Origin: Pochonia chlamydosporia 170
Lineage: Eukaryota > Ascomycota > Sordariomycetes > Hypocreales > Clavicipitaceae
Assembly: GCF_001653235.2 (NCBI RefSeq)
Contig: NC_035790.1
Span: forward strand, 7,068,001-7,132,000
DNA: 64,000 nt
Reading direction: 5' to 3'
The position numbers and the translations under genes are program-made. The notes under the pieces were generated by a model, which had not been told where the DNA came from, searched no databases, and saw only the letters and a list, made by a program, of their open reading frames with translations. Below, one piece after another: positions 1 to 14,100 of this stretch (position 1 is its first letter; each line of letters begins with the position of its first letter).

Positions 1-33
1 CATCGACAGTTGAACTAACATTCCTCCGTGCAG

Positions 34-1207
34 TTGAACATTTCCTACCCTGCCAATGGCAGCCAGAAGCTCATCGACATTGAAGATGAGCGCAAGCTCG
101 CCGTCTTCATGGAGAAGCGCGTACGTTCGAACCCAAATTTTCCCTCGAAAATAGGACTCTGCGTCCCTCACAGCGCCAGCGACTTGAAGAAAACCCGCTT
201 GGTCGAGCACCACCATGTCGAAACAGTGTACTAACGAGATAATGTATAGATGGGCGCCGAGGTTCCTGGCGACTCCGTCGGCGACGAGTTCAAGGGCTAC
301 ATCTTCCGCATCACCGGAGGAAACGACAAGCAGGGTTTCCCCATGAAGCAGGGTGTCATGCACCCCAGCCGTGTCCGCCTCCTTCTCTCCGACGGCCACT
401 CCTGCTACCGCCCCCGCCGCACCGGCGAACGCAAGAGAAAGTCCGTCCGTGGCTGCATCGTCGGCATGGACCTGTCCGTCCTGGCCCTCAGCATCGTCAA
501 GCAGGGCGACAACGACATCCCCGGCCTGACCGACGTCGTCCACCCCAAGCGCCTGGGTCCCAAGCGTGCCACCAAGATCCGCAAGTTCTTTGGCCTCACC
601 AAGGATGACGATGTATGTTACACCTCCTACAATCCATACTCGGTCATCGCCTATTCGGAGCTGCGGCGTTGGTTACAGCAGTCCGGATAGAGAGTGAGAT
701 GAAAGTCCTGGGCAAAGGGGGTTTTTTTTTCATACAAAGAAGAAAGACGAAGGAATAGTCCCATGTTCACTTGATGGAGCAAATTCCCGCTCTTCTCTTT
801 TTGAAAGAAGATTCCCCAAACCCATTGGACCGAGAGTACATCAATTTTGGAAGAACAACCACTAATCTAAACCCGTCCGGATAATAGGTCCGCAAGTACG
901 TCATCCGCCGCGAGGTCCAGCCCAAGGGCGAGGGCAAGAAGCCTTACACCAAGGCCCCCAAGATCCAAAGACTGGTCACCCCCCAGCGTCTCCAGCACAA
1001 GCGCCACCGTGCTGCCCTCAAGCGCCGCCAGGCCGAGAAGGTCAAGGACGAGGCCGTAAGTTTTTCTTCTGACCCCTCACATCTTGACGTCAAAACACTA
1101 ACACAATCCAGAACGAGTACGCCCAGATCCTCGCCAAGCGTGTCGCCGAGGCCAAGGCCCACAAGGCCGATGCCCGCAAGCGCCGCGCCTCTTCTATGCG
1201 CAAGTAA
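34..1207 (+). CDS. RPS6: 40S ribosomal protein S6 (eS6), 5' end outside window
   Basis: Structural protein of the small cytosolic ribosomal subunit and a target of TOR/AGC-kinase signalling. Exons seen: 34-120, 250-612, 888-1055 and 1112-1207. The first visible exon opens after a branch site (GAACTAAC, near 12-19) and a CAG acceptor, so the ATG and first codons lie upstream of the window; the usual Met-Lys start is absent here. The visible part reads [12 protein letters not shown], then [17 protein letters not shown], which is typical S6, and ends in RRASSMRK, the basic Ser-Ser tail that is the known phosphorylation region of the family. Splice joins keep frame and restore the family sequence at KDDDVRKYV. 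The second intron fully inside the window is long (275 nt) compared with most others here. It faces the TOM1 gene tail to tail. Confidence 0.96.
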
Positions 1208-2145
1208 ATCCGGGGTTCATGACTCTTCTGGCGTTTCGTATAATGATGACTACAATCAAAAAGTGGGAAAATTCACCTTGTTTCCTGTGGGGAAATTTGC
1301 ATGCTTGCATTTAGGGAGTGAAGGTTTTAACAAATCAATATCCCCGGGCGGCTCGGGGGGAGGTTTCATATGGTTTTTGAAAGTCCCCTTTTGAGGTCCC
1401 AACCATTTGATCACGAATGTATTAGAGAGCATTTACAGACTTCATCAAAATGCATTCTTGATTCCATGTTCAAATACCATCTGTCTCTTCCAATGAGCAA
1501 CTGTGACTCTGCTAGGTCTGGCGTAGTTTAAAGCGAAGGAGACGAGGAGTTCTTTTCAATGACATAGGTATCTGCATGTGATTACATGGCGACTTGTCAG
1601 TTGGTAGGTCATGCCGGACGGAGATCCACACATGTCACGATATAACAGACATGATACAACAAACATCCAATTCACTCACACGTCACACCTTCGGCGTACA
1701 TGTAATTATGCAAAAATTCCGTAAAGCTACCTTTATTCTAAGTGATCAGTCCTTACTCTACAAAATCAATGGTGAATGTTCTTCCCCCACCCAAAACCCA
1801 ACCCAAATTGTCCATACCAGTAAGACCTGCACTTCTCCCGAGTCTGAACAATACGGGGGCTTTCTTCATTCCCGGGTGGCCCTCACAAGGAAGGAAAGTC
1901 CACGCACCCCGAGAATAGCTCAACGCTATTCTACCACTCTCCAAACAATATGCACATTTTTGAAAGGGAGCCAAGGTAAAAGCCCCAAAAAATACAAGGC
2001 CAGCAAATCGTATAAATCAGTACGATCAGTGCCTATAATCCACACGTCCAACACCGTGGCGCCGTAGTATAGTCTACCGTGTTTGCTCAACCGCGCTATG
2101 CTTCGACCGTTTTTCCTCATTCGTGTTGCGTTGTCAAGCACATTT
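1208..2145. other. Intergenic, convergent 3' ends of RPS6 and TOM1
   Basis: Both flanking genes end here, so the interval should hold two 3' UTRs and poly(A) regions. Open frames in it lack family resemblance and convincing starts. Nothing else was seen. Confidence 0.6.
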
Positions 2146-5100
2146 CTACGCAAATCCGAAATATTCGCTGCCTTGAGTAATGGCCTTGTGAAGTTGAGCC
2201 CGCAGCATGTCATAGCTTTCATATTCTGGAAGATCAAGTTCTACATCACTAGTTAGCGTAGGATCCAGGCAGCCCAACGTTGCCGTTGACACGAATGAAT
2301 GGTCACTTACGATTGAAGCAAGTGTGGGATGATGGTAATCGATCCTTATCACCATAATCTCGGTGAATGTTGAAGCGGCTGATGCCGTTCATGCCTTCGA
2401 GCTCCTTGAATCCGTTAAGAGGAACTTTGCTGGTACCAGTGACAAACTGCAGCAGCTTGGCTCGTTCCTCTTTATCAAACGACCTAACAGCTCGCCAGAA
2501 CCATTGAATCTGCTGTGAAGATGGTGTATAGTTCTGGTATTCCGTATTGCTCTTCCAGTCATCAATGTCAATGTCAGGCAGACCAGAAATTAGTAGCTCG
2601 AGTTCCTGCTCGTTGAAAATTGAGATCAACTCTGCAGGGATGATGTCATGGAAGCCTGCAACGTGTTAGCAACAGTTTTCTCAACTAAATTCAATACAGT
2701 TGACGCAAAAGACTTACCCTGCAAAAACTTCTCCATTTGCTCCTTAACAGATGAGAGTAATTTGTGTTCAACCACCAGACGGACATACTCGTGCTTGTTG
2801 TCCTCAGTAACACCAACATCTCGGCCATTGGGAATCAGATCAACCACATTCGTAACGCCAAATTCATCATCTTCAACTGAAAACGTCTCCGTGATAATGT
2901 CCGTGATGTCATTGTCCAGCATCCAGCACAGGGACTTATAATAGTCTGGGTCAAAAGACTCCATATCCTTGACTGAGACAGACTTGCCTAGTATGCGCTT
3001 GTATACTGCTCGACTGAAGAAGCAGTCCAGCAGCCGGCCTTCGTACAAAGCCTTTCCTATGATGCGTCCAATGAACTTGAAGAACATGAGGTGCTCTGGG
3101 TTGATTCCGCTTAGCTTGTTGGGATGGAAGGTAGTACGGTCCGAAGAGACTGGAGTGAAGAGAGCATAGTTGGGATCGAACATTTGTCGAGCGAGCACTT
3201 GGAACCACTCGCGCGTGACACCACCAGCATCGACACCCTCCTCTCCATGGAATCGGATATTGAGCTTGCCGAATTTCATTTCATCGCCCGACTTGAAGTA
3301 GAGCGATCGGAATGAATCGTGGAAGACATGATCACGGCGGACCGACAGTTGTAGGGGCGGGTAAGACGGGCGGCTATTCTGGCTGTTTCGAGAGTGAACG
3401 CTGCGGTTGAAGTAGTTGCGCTTGTTGTCAAACTCCAAAACCTTGGGATTCTTAACCAGGAGAGCAAAGGTTCCTGACATGAGCTTTGGATTGTGGCGCA
3501 CGAGTTCGTTCAGTATCCGACGATGATCTTCCGTGAAGGTGAAGAACAAGCTGGCGGTACGGGATTCAGGTGGTGGGCTAGAAAGAACCATGCCCTTGCC
3601 CACCTGACTTTGTGTCAAGTCATCGCTTGCTGTGGTATTTTTGCACACCACCATCAAGGATTCAATCAATGGCAGTAAGATGGTGGCGACATTCAGCATG
3701 TTCTCTCGCTCTCGAATAGCCTTGAGACAGGCACTAAGCTTCTCCCACATGGCAGAGAAGGTGGAATTGTGATAGAGAGAAGTGACCAGGTGTTGTTTGT
3801 CATGTTCTTTGGAGTCCTCCGTCTCCTTCTCGCCGTTCTTCTTGCGACCATCGAACAGATGATCCAGCGCCGTTAGAACACGAAGAAGCTTGTTTTGCTC
3901 AGAGGCCCCTGGAGAGAACTTGGCAAGTGCAACGCCTTGGATTTCAGTTCCAGAGGTGGCCTGCTCAATATGAGGCAGAAGGTCATCCAGATCTGAGACG
4001 ATATTTTCACTGAGAAGGCGGGCCTGATTCACAAGCTCTTGGCCAAAGACTGCCTTCGCGCCTGGGATAGCCGACAGATTCTTGATGGTTGAGATGGTAT
4101 TTTGGAAGGTCTTGGAACTGCATTCCCTGGCAACAAAGATCTTGACAACCAGAGTGAGGTTTTGGGGTGGAATGACTGGTGGTTGCAGTTGTCTTGGCTT
4201 TTTGGAGCCTGAATCTTTCTTCTGTTGGTGAGATTCTCCCTCCGCAGCCGCAGGGTCAGCAGCAGTAGCTTCCGCATTTTGTTCGGAACTCTGCGCGGGC
4301 TGTGCGGCACCATCGGTGGAAGAGGCTGCTTCAGGTTGCTGTTGTTGTTGCTGTTCGGCAGCAGCAGTTTGTTCTTCTTCGACAGGACCAGCAGTTGATG
4401 TCGTCTTGTCAGCGTCCACTGTGGAATCTTTTCGCTTCCGTTCCAGACTGAGAAGAGGCAACGTCACACGATTTAGCAAGTCAGCGAGATGAGTCATGAC
4501 AACGGAACTCTCTGTGACAATCTCACGATCCAGTAATGTCAACAGAGAATTAATCGCAAACTTGTGAGCCCTGGAGTCCTTAAGCTTCACTTTTCGGCTC
4601 AGGGCCCTCTTCAAAGTAGAGCCCACTACTTCGTGTTCGGTCAAAAACAACCACGGAATGTGTTGACTCCTTGTGCACAGATCTACCAAAAGGTCGAGGC
4701 ACTGTTGAACGATTAGGAGCGGAGATGTTTCTGAGTTGGTTTGCTGGACTTGTGCACTGGCGGCAGTTCCCAGATTTGTCAAAGTCTTCTTAAGACTCTG
4801 AGGCGTTTTCTGCTCGTTGTCACGCTCCTTGTGCTTTCGGGCCTTTATCGACAGCTGCCCAAAGCTGCGTTCAACCGCATTCATGTCTGTGCTACCTTCT
4901 TGAAGAATCTGAAGGATCGTGCTGATTACTTCCACCCTATTTTGTCGATTCTCGCAGACATCAGCGAAGACACTAAACAAGTAGTTTCGGATGGAACCTT
5001 GCTGAGCAATAAACATTAAACGCAGCAGCGTTGCAACGCCAGACTTGTCAAGCATTTGCACCACCGTTCGACGCTGCGCTTTGCCCTCGCTGTGGTCGGG

Positions 5101-8100
5101 AGCAGCGCCTTGGGGCGGTACACGCCCAGGAACCACGATGGACCGTATACCCTGATGTTGAGGCATGGGGCGGTGTTGTTGGGTCAAAGCCCGCGCCTGA
5201 GCCGCCATCTCTGGTGTGAGCTGGTCCATTATGTCTTCGCCTTGATCCATGAGAACTTGCTCTCGAAGGGCAGGGGGGAATGTGAGCAAGATGCTAGCTG
5301 CATCCATTTCGGCAGGAGGCGGCTGTCCAGAGGCTGCCGTAGCTTGGCGCCGAGCCTCTTCCCGGTTCCGTCTGCGCTCTTCCTGTCGCTCTTGCTGGGC
5401 AATTTCTTGACGGAGCTCGTCAGGAAGGGCATCTAGGAATTCTTGGAACACGTCGGTTGATTCTCCTGCTATGGCTTCCTCACGTGCTTGAGAACGCCGC
5501 TCACTGACTGTCTGTGCAATCACTTCCTCTCTGAATTCTTCAGGCAGGGCTGCTAGATACTCAGGGTCAATACCCAGCTCTGTAACGTCGACTTCTTCGC
5601 CCCTGATTGTGGTCATGACGCGAGGTTGTTCAGCAGCCGTGGACGTCGATGACGGCTCTTCTGCAACCTCGGGTTCGTTTGCCGGCTCAGATGTTTCGAT
5701 GCCTTCCATCGCTCCTCCGCCGGAAGTATCAGCTTGCTCTGCTTCAGTAGCTTCTGCCGTTGCCAGACGTTCACGAGCAAGTCGCTCCTGTTCTGCACGT
5801 TCCTCTGCCTCTTTCTTTTCTCTGGCAGCGTTTTCCTCGGCAGCCTTGGCCTCCCGGGCAAGGCGCTCTTCTTCCTCCCGCTTCTTGCGCTCCTCCTCAG
5901 CTCGCCTCTGGTGCTCTGCTTCTTCAGCTTTGATCTTCTTCTCGAGCTCAATTGCGGCAGGAGTTAGTTGGGCGGTAATAATGTTGCCAAGCTTCGATGC
6001 CTCGGCGGTGTGGTTGGCCCCAAAAATCATCCTGGCCTCCTCCTGATAACGATCCAAGGTCGACTCTGGAGAAAAAGAGACTGCTTGATGAGGTTCTTGG
6101 GCCGCTGCATCGCGCCGACTATCCGTTCTAACCCAACGTGCTGGACCAAGGTCTCTTAATTCCCGTGGTCCTCCAGGACCTGTGATGTGGAAATGGAAAG
6201 CTTGTTGGCCATTTCCATTTCGGCCCATCATTGGCAAGAACTCCATCAGCTCTCCTAGTAAACCCATGGGGCCATCTATTGAGTGGCGGCCACCCCCAAG
6301 CAGGCCAGGTGGGATTCTTAAGTCTAAGGCATGAGTGTGACCAGGTCGGGGAGAGCCTTCAGTTGTTTGGTCGGTGCGGCGCAGAAGAGGGTTCAGGCCA
6401 TCTTCAGCATTGGACTGTGGCCCTGCGGATCGGTGGTTTCGTGACGTAAAGTAGCTACGAAACTCTCCTATCAATGCGCGTTAGTGAGAATCAACATGCA
6501 TGACCAAGCAGACCAGGACGCCTACCTAGTTGATCGCGATGAGATCCACCCATGAACCGGGTAGGGAAAGGACTTCGGTTGTCCATTCGAGCCAACGCGG
6601 GACGCCTATGGCCGTCAACGAGGAGCATATTACGATTTCGATCATCCATGTCCGCGGCATCCCAGCCCAGGGACGGCATTGGCGGCATTTGGTCATCTAA
6701 ATTATCCTAAATCAGCAAGCCCAATCAACCCACAGATGCTGTCATCGGCAGCGTAACTACAAAAGCTTACCTGGGTAATCCTCGTCGTAAATGTACTCCT
6801 CATCATCGATATCTTCATCTTCGTCATCGTCTTCTAAGTGGCACACTAATTAGTGCCTTCATTATTGCAAGGAAAGGAAAAGTTGCTTCAACATACCGCC
6901 ATCCTCGTGATCATCATCGAGATAATGGTCGTCGAGACCCAGACCTTGGTCATACCCACCATCATCACCCATAATGGCTCGTGCCATATTATCGAGCAAA
7001 TCCCCTGCACCCATGCCATGCATGTGGGCTTCCTCTTCCTCTTGAACTTCCGCGTCATAGTCCAGAGCATCTTGGTCAGGATCATCGTCTTCTTCAACGT
7101 CGCTCTCACTTTCCCATCCAGAGTCTCCATCCTCCTCCAAGGGATTTCCATCTTCGTCAACAATCTCTACTCTGTCTTCCACATCTTCCATGTCAGCAGA
7201 GTCCATGTCATCTTCGTCATCCTCATCACTATTCTCTTCGTCGTCTTCGTCGTCATCCATGATAACTTCGACGACACCGGGCTCCCCATGGAGACCCTCG
7301 ATTTCTCCCATGCCACTGAGATCTTCGTCCTCATCGCTAATATCGTCCTCCCCATCAGACATGTCATCCTCACCATAGTCCATCTCGTCATCGTCGTATT
7401 CATCACCATACATGTCCTCGTCATCGTCTTCATCACCCTCGTCAGATTCATCATCTTCTCCTCGAGGTTCCAACATGCCAAGAGCAGAGTTGCGATACAG
7501 GTCTGGAGTCTCTTCCCTGTCATCGTCATCCACATCAGAGAGTGATGAGGACGAGGCAAATTCCTCGTCACTCTGGTCACCTGCAGGGTTCGCAGGCAGG
7601 ATGCTCGAGTGACTTAATTCTTTGGCAGTGCCGGTGAGCACACGGAGGACACGGAGGATATACTTAATGGCACGCTTCACCCCGGGGTAGCTCAGGCTAA
7701 TCTCGGCGATTGACGATGTGAGTTTGTCGACATAACCCTTTTCGTACATCAGACGGCGGAGCTGCGCTTGTGAGCGAGATTGAAGGCTGTCGCCACCTCT
7801 CGAATTCGGGTTTTGGTCTCTATCCCTCTCACCGACCATGTGGTTCATGAGTTCAGCCAAGCATTGCATGCGAGAATAACGTGTTTCAAGAGGCTCATCA
7901 GTAAGCGGTGCCTTTTCATACGCCTTCAGTATGGTGTCCAACACAAATTTCCGGACAAAGAGCAGGTCGGGTTCGTCGTCGTAGGCAAACTTATCAGCTC
8001 CACGATCTGGAATCTTTTCGCTGGTCTTTGATACGAGCGCCACTAGGACTTTTTGTGTCAAGGATGAAGTCGCGGCCTTCTTCTTAGAGGCAATGGTGTC

Positions 8101-11100
8101 GGTAGTACCATTAAGATTCCCCTGACATAGCAAATCGTAGATAAGATAGTTCAAAATGCTGGTCCGTGGCTTGATTGGGGTGGTAGTCGATAAGGGCGGT
8201 GCGCTGCGCTTGAAGTTGATAAACTCAACCTTGGTTCGTGTGTAGCTCTGGAGCAGTTCCGCCAAGCAGTTGAGCAAGAAACATCTGTAAACAAAAATTG
8301 GGTGCTCTTCGGCCTTGAAAACAGGTTTTGGCTGTTTCTTGTCCTTTCCGTCTGCGGTAGAGTTGTCCTTGGAGCTTGCATCTTCAGAGTTGGGCACCTT
8401 GGTCGCTTCTGTGCTCGGATCGGAAGTAGCAGTTGGCTCCTTATCATCTACTTCCCGATAGTTGACCAGCTCGCACAATAAGAAGTGAATGACCCCATCA
8501 GGGTTTTCCACGACAGGTCGCTTCATATCGTGGTGATGAGGCTTCGGGGCGTCAGCCATCTCCTTGTCAGCAAGCTCGGTTGACGGTTTCACGGTTTCCG
8601 TCGAAGACTCATCTGCAGATGGCTTCTCTTCCTCGGCCTTGCCAGTTGGTCGTTGATCCTTCCACGCCAACGGTTGCGGGCGGCTGGTTTCTCCAGAGGG
8701 TGCGATCCATCGTTGGAAACGAAGCAGCTCATTCGTGACGTCCACGAACAATTCTGGGGCACGAAGTGCAACGGGTGCCATTGCTCGCAGATACGATGGC
8801 ACATCAGGGTGACCCCGTTGATTCCTTTGCAAGTTGGGAAAGTCCGCTTGGATCTCTGCACGCATGATTTGCTTGATTATCTCCTCATCTTCGATGACGT
8901 GTCTTAAGATGGTGATGATGTGTGCAGTGAGCCTGGTTTGCTTGAGACGCTCAGAGCCGGAGCCGGAAAGTTGCTTGGCCATCAAAAACAATCGCTGAAG
9001 GTTCTTTTTCTCGCCTACAACCTTTGCAAGGTTCCGTTTCCGAGTCAATATCAGAAGCACCCTGAGCACTGCTGTGGCCAAGATTTCTTCCTTGCCAATC
9101 CGAGGGAGTAAGTCTAGTAGCGACTCCAAGATCTTACTTCGGTTCTCGTCGCCAACTAGCGGTAGACCTAGTTGGACTACAGGCTCAGAAACAGGATCAT
9201 CCAGGGATTTTGGCGACTTCCACTGGACTGGTACTGGCCGTTCGTCATGGCAAAGAAGAACCTCCAGCACAAGCAGAATGTAAGGAATCCAAGGCGGCAA
9301 TTCATCCGTCGATGAAGACAGTGGGACCTTCAAGAAACAAACATACTCGTCTACCTTATCGGCGAGTGTTTCTGTATTGTGCTCAAAAAATTTCTCGTCT
9401 TGAAGCAGCAAAGCCAAGAGGTGGGCATAGGCAGCGATGCATTTGCCGTTTCTGCGCTTCTCTTCCTCATCCAAAGCCAGAGAGGAAAGCGCAAAGGTAA
9501 GGGTAGAGGCAACCTCTTCCTGAGCTTCCTGGTTTTTCTGCCTCAAAATGGTAGCGGATACCAAATCCGAAACTTCAATCGCGGTCTCGGGATGGGTTCG
9601 AATGACATCAAGGCATTGGTCAATCAGGCTTCCGCGAATCTTGGATCGCATAGTATCTAGCTCTTCCTTAACCACATAAAAGTTATTACCAGGCTCCTTG
9701 TCCGCCGGTTCATCCTTTTTAATGGAGGGTGTTAGACTCGCGGCTTCTGATGTGGTACCGTTGTCGGCCTGGATATTGTTGATGTGTCGGTCGACATATT
9801 CAACCATGTCGTCGGCCGATATATCAGGAAGAGTGTCCAAAATCATTTGATCTGAGTCGGGTGCGGCAATGGAACTCGATGGCGCTTCTTGGTCCTTTGG
9901 TGATTCCTGCTGGAGAGCAGAGAGGTCTGCGTCCTCTGGGGGAATGGGGTTTCGAGGCCCGGCCAGGCCATCTGTATGAGCGCGGCAATACTCTATGACA
10001 GGGGCGCTGTTCCCGTTGCCCCTGTAGACGGCTTCGTGAACAAGACTCTCCTCATAGCCTGAATCCAATGTCTCTTTCACCACACTTCGAAGGGGTGCCC
10101 AATTAAATCTAGCATCAGTGTATTTGAAGAGCATCAGTGGCCCTTTGCTATCCTTGGGGACGGTTGTCGGCTCATTCTCGGCAGCACACACAAGTTTGAG
10201 GATATCCAACAACCTCTTCACCGTGGCGTCGGGAACTTTTTCGATGAAGTTGGAGGTCCATAGCTCCATGACAGCAGGGAGAATCGCTGTACGGAACTCT
10301 ACCACAATCTGCTGAGGCACATTGGGTACCATCTGTGACCGGTCAGCCTGACGATGGAGGCTGAAATGATTGCTGCTCTCCGACAAGTATTTTCCATTTA
10401 TCAAAATATAATAAAGATCCAGTACTTTCTTGAGACCAAATGCTGCAACCTTTGCCTTCGATGCATCGTCTGTGCTGCTCTCAGGCTCGGCTCTCACAGA
10501 GGATGCCAATGTTTTCAACATTGAGTGCAGCACCTCAAGACCACCTTGTTCTCTGAAAGCAAGGAGAACTGGCATAATTATTTGTACGCTGGACCGATCG
10601 CTTTGTCGGGGAGATGGGTGGTCTATCAGCATCTCGTGAATTGTGTGAAGCATGATTATCCAATAATGAAAATCCTTGGAGGTTGGCTCAGGCTGAGCGA
10701 CTGATGGACCAAGATGCAACAGGACAGTATCTGCCAGCGCCATCGCAATCTCCAATTGTCTTGGCCTAGGAAATGGATCGAGATGATTTGGCTCCCGTCG
10801 TGGGAGTAGCGCTTTGCCTAGAGATTGAAACAAGGGGAAGGATGTTGGGATCATAGGGTGCAACAATGTACGCAGCATCTCATAGTTCAGGAATCGGGCA
10901 CTTGAGCGCTCCTGTTCCGTCGGCTGAACAGGGGCTGACGTGTCGGAGCCATCTGCAGGTGGCCAGCTCCCAGAACCATTGTTGAGAACATCTGGAATGG
11001 AAGGCTCGTCATTCCCTGCTCCATCGCGGCCCTCGCTGGAGTTGTTTACGCCAAGAAAGCCCTGCCGGCGCAAAGACCAATGTTGCGGTACTACAGAAAG

Positions 11101-14100
11101 CTCACCGGCTTCCTCTGCCAAAACACCGCGCAGCAGTGGCCCAATAGACTTGACCAGCTTCAAATAATAGTCATAGACGTTGACGGGGTAGAACTGTAAC
11201 GCGTTGGACCTCGAAGTCGTAAAACAATCGGAAATAATCTTTATGAAAGTCTGGGCGTTCAACAATGCTTTGATCTTTTGAGTAGCCTTTAGGACAACTT
11301 TGGACTCCTCTGGGTCATCACTCCAAACATGCAGATCTGAAGCCAAAAAGGCTCCAAAATATGGTGGAAGAGCCTCAGTTTTGGCTCCGAGAGGTTCCAA
11401 TACGTCAATGTTCAACTGTGCGCGGCGCAAAAGCGATGGCAGTCCTCGAACAGGGGAGTGTTCAACTAATTGGGCAATGACTTGATTGAGAACTCTGGAA
11501 GCAGATGAATCACCATAAGAGGCGTCCAAACTCGGGGACTCACACAGGTCAAGAAGAAGCTCAATGCCCCCCTTTTTAACAAAATTGGCCTTGAGAAGTG
11601 AGTTGGAGAGGTACCCGGTCAAAAAATTGGCCAGACCATGAATATATGGCGTAAGGGACTGTACTGGAGCTAATTTTTGGGCCTTGTTCGTCTTCTCGGG
11701 CGTTGCCTCATTGGCAGTGGCTGCATCGGACATATTGATATCCGTTTCCTCGGTGGTCTTGTCTTGCTTCTCAAGTGAAGAGTCCACAGTTGGGGCTTTC
11801 ATGAAGTGCTCATTCGGGTGAACAGTGACGACTGTTCCCTCTGCTGTGGTAACGTACAGTCGTGCACCCCAGTCAGACTCCGTTCCCCTCTCAATTCCGA
11901 GCCACCGTACCCTCGCAACCATATCGATTACAGCATTGGAAATTGAGGTCCGAAGCGGCGGATGGTGGCGGGCAAGCTCATCAAAGTTTGCACCGACATT
12001 GCCTGCCAGGTCGTTGTCCGCCTCCATGCAGGAAACATGCTGGGAGCTCTCAAAGATCTCAAGAAAGCTGTCAAAGGCTCGGGAGGCGACAACCAGCTTC
12101 ATGCCCATGTTGTTCAAGCAGATAGAATTTAAGACTTGTGGGACAATATTGATTGCTTCTGAAGAGGCCAAAATACCTTCGGCAGGTTTATTGCGTCTTG
12201 TCTGACGAATATCATCGTCGCTCGGGGGATGCGGCCGGTCATCCTCATCGGCAATAGAAGCCACAACAGAGGAGTCAGGGGAGTCGGCATCTTCTTGCTC
12301 TTGTGGCTGCTGTTGCTCAGGCTGCTTGGGTTCCGGCCCTTGCTGCTGCTCCGGCAGTGGCTGACCGGTTATGGCCTCGAGATATGTTTTTATCATGCCG
12401 GATTCAGAAATGGCAGCAAAGCTTGTTGGGTCGTTATTGATAAAATCGCTCAAGATGGTGACGGAATTAGTCCAAACCACTGATCCGAAGCTTTGCTTAT
12501 TAGCCATGATTTCCCGTAAACTGTGAAGCAAGTCCGATTTTTCCGCAAGGTTCCTTAGCAAGCGGTCCGTATTGCCACCATAGCTGTACGAATTTGTCAT
12601 GATGTGGTGTACAAACTTGAGGAGCCATTTCAAGGTCTGTTGCTGATAGTACGGTATTTCATAGTCAACAGCAGCCGATTGCTGGTCTGGCTTGACACCT
12701 TTGGATGACTTCAAAGAAGACTGGGCTTCGGTGACGGCGTCTACTAGGAGTTGTGCTACCGCGTCAAGCCCGCTGGCATTGAAGAAGGCCGTAAATGCGT
12801 TCTGATATGTCCATATAAGGCCATCTAGAAATGCCAGAACCATCGAATGGTGTCGTTGCGCCACATGAGAACGGATGTTCAAGATCTCGACCAAAATATC
12901 CATGAGGCCAGCTGAAACCATTTCGCTACCAACGCGTGTTGCCATGGACAGGTGTAAGGTCAAAGAGAAGAGGTTGTTACGCCAGTCATCTGCTTCAGTG
13001 GCTTGATCACCGTTGTCGGTAGCGTCGTCAACCTGCATGCCAGCTACGGCCTTTCTAATGACGTAGAGTAAAATGCCATGATTGACGTTCGCGTTCAGAG
13101 CAGACAAAACATCCTGACACCTGGCATGGAAGCCCGAGACGGCCTCCAGGAGGGCTAGGGCATAGGTTTGGAGCCAAAGGGGGATACTTGCATGGCCATC
13201 CGCAGATGGTTGGATCAGCTCTGCAAGTTGATAAACGAGTTGGTATCTTCTGGTTTCGTCGATATCCTGGCGAAGGACTTTGTCAACAAAGTTCGACTCG
13301 GTATGTATGTATGCCAGATTCGTGATGGCCAGCAGACGAGTTGCAAGTATTTTCTGGCGTGACTCCAATGATTCTGTGAGTGCCTTGGCGACTCGAATTC
13401 GGTGAAACAGTTCGTACTTTGCAGGAGGCGGCATGTCATCGGGACAACGCTTGACGAGCTCATAGATGGATGTGGTGACGATGACAGATTTGGGCAAATC
13501 GAACGACTTTTGGCCCGGTGTGGCCTGCTCTTCAGAAACTGCCGGAGTTCGCGGTAGAACTGGAGAGGAGTCGTCTGCCGCAACATTCCGAGCTCGGGGG
13601 GTATTCTGTTGATTGCCCACGGTATGGCTCCGGCGTAGTGGCGTTGGCGTCGCTGGGAGCGATGATCGACCAGCGTCGTTTGGTACGTCGGTATTGACAT
13701 GAGCATCTTGTGGGTAGTAAAGCACTTTCACATCGCCCCATCCCTGCCATCTTGCGTCATCACAAGTAGCAACTGCAACAAGATCACTGGCATTGGTGGC
13801 AGTGGAGTTTCTGCTAACATTTCCATGAGCCTTCTCCTTTCCTTTAGCTGAAGTAGGCGTTGCGGACGAGGTTGAGTCGGCTAGGTTTATGATCGGGGTT
13901 TTGGTAAATGGCAGTGCAATCTGCTGGACCCGGTCGATGTCGATATTGTAGTGATTAGCCAACAGGGCAGTACTTATTTGCCGCGAGGCATTGCCAATTC
14001 TTTTGACCGAAGCCTGGTATCTCTGAGCTAGCTCAGAGCCTACTTCCAACGTCGAAGTGAGAACAGATAGTGCAGTACTGTTCAAGAGATCGTTGAGGTG

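Noticed and set aside
1594..2067. 157-codon frame between RPS6 and TOM1
   Set aside because: Non-ATG start in a 3' UTR region, no domain, normal for chance in this composition.
6853..7545. 230-codon plus-strand frame rich in Ile/Val/Phe
   Set aside because: It is the antisense of the acidic tract of TOM1 and looks membrane-like only because GAT/GAA repeats reverse to ATC/TTC.
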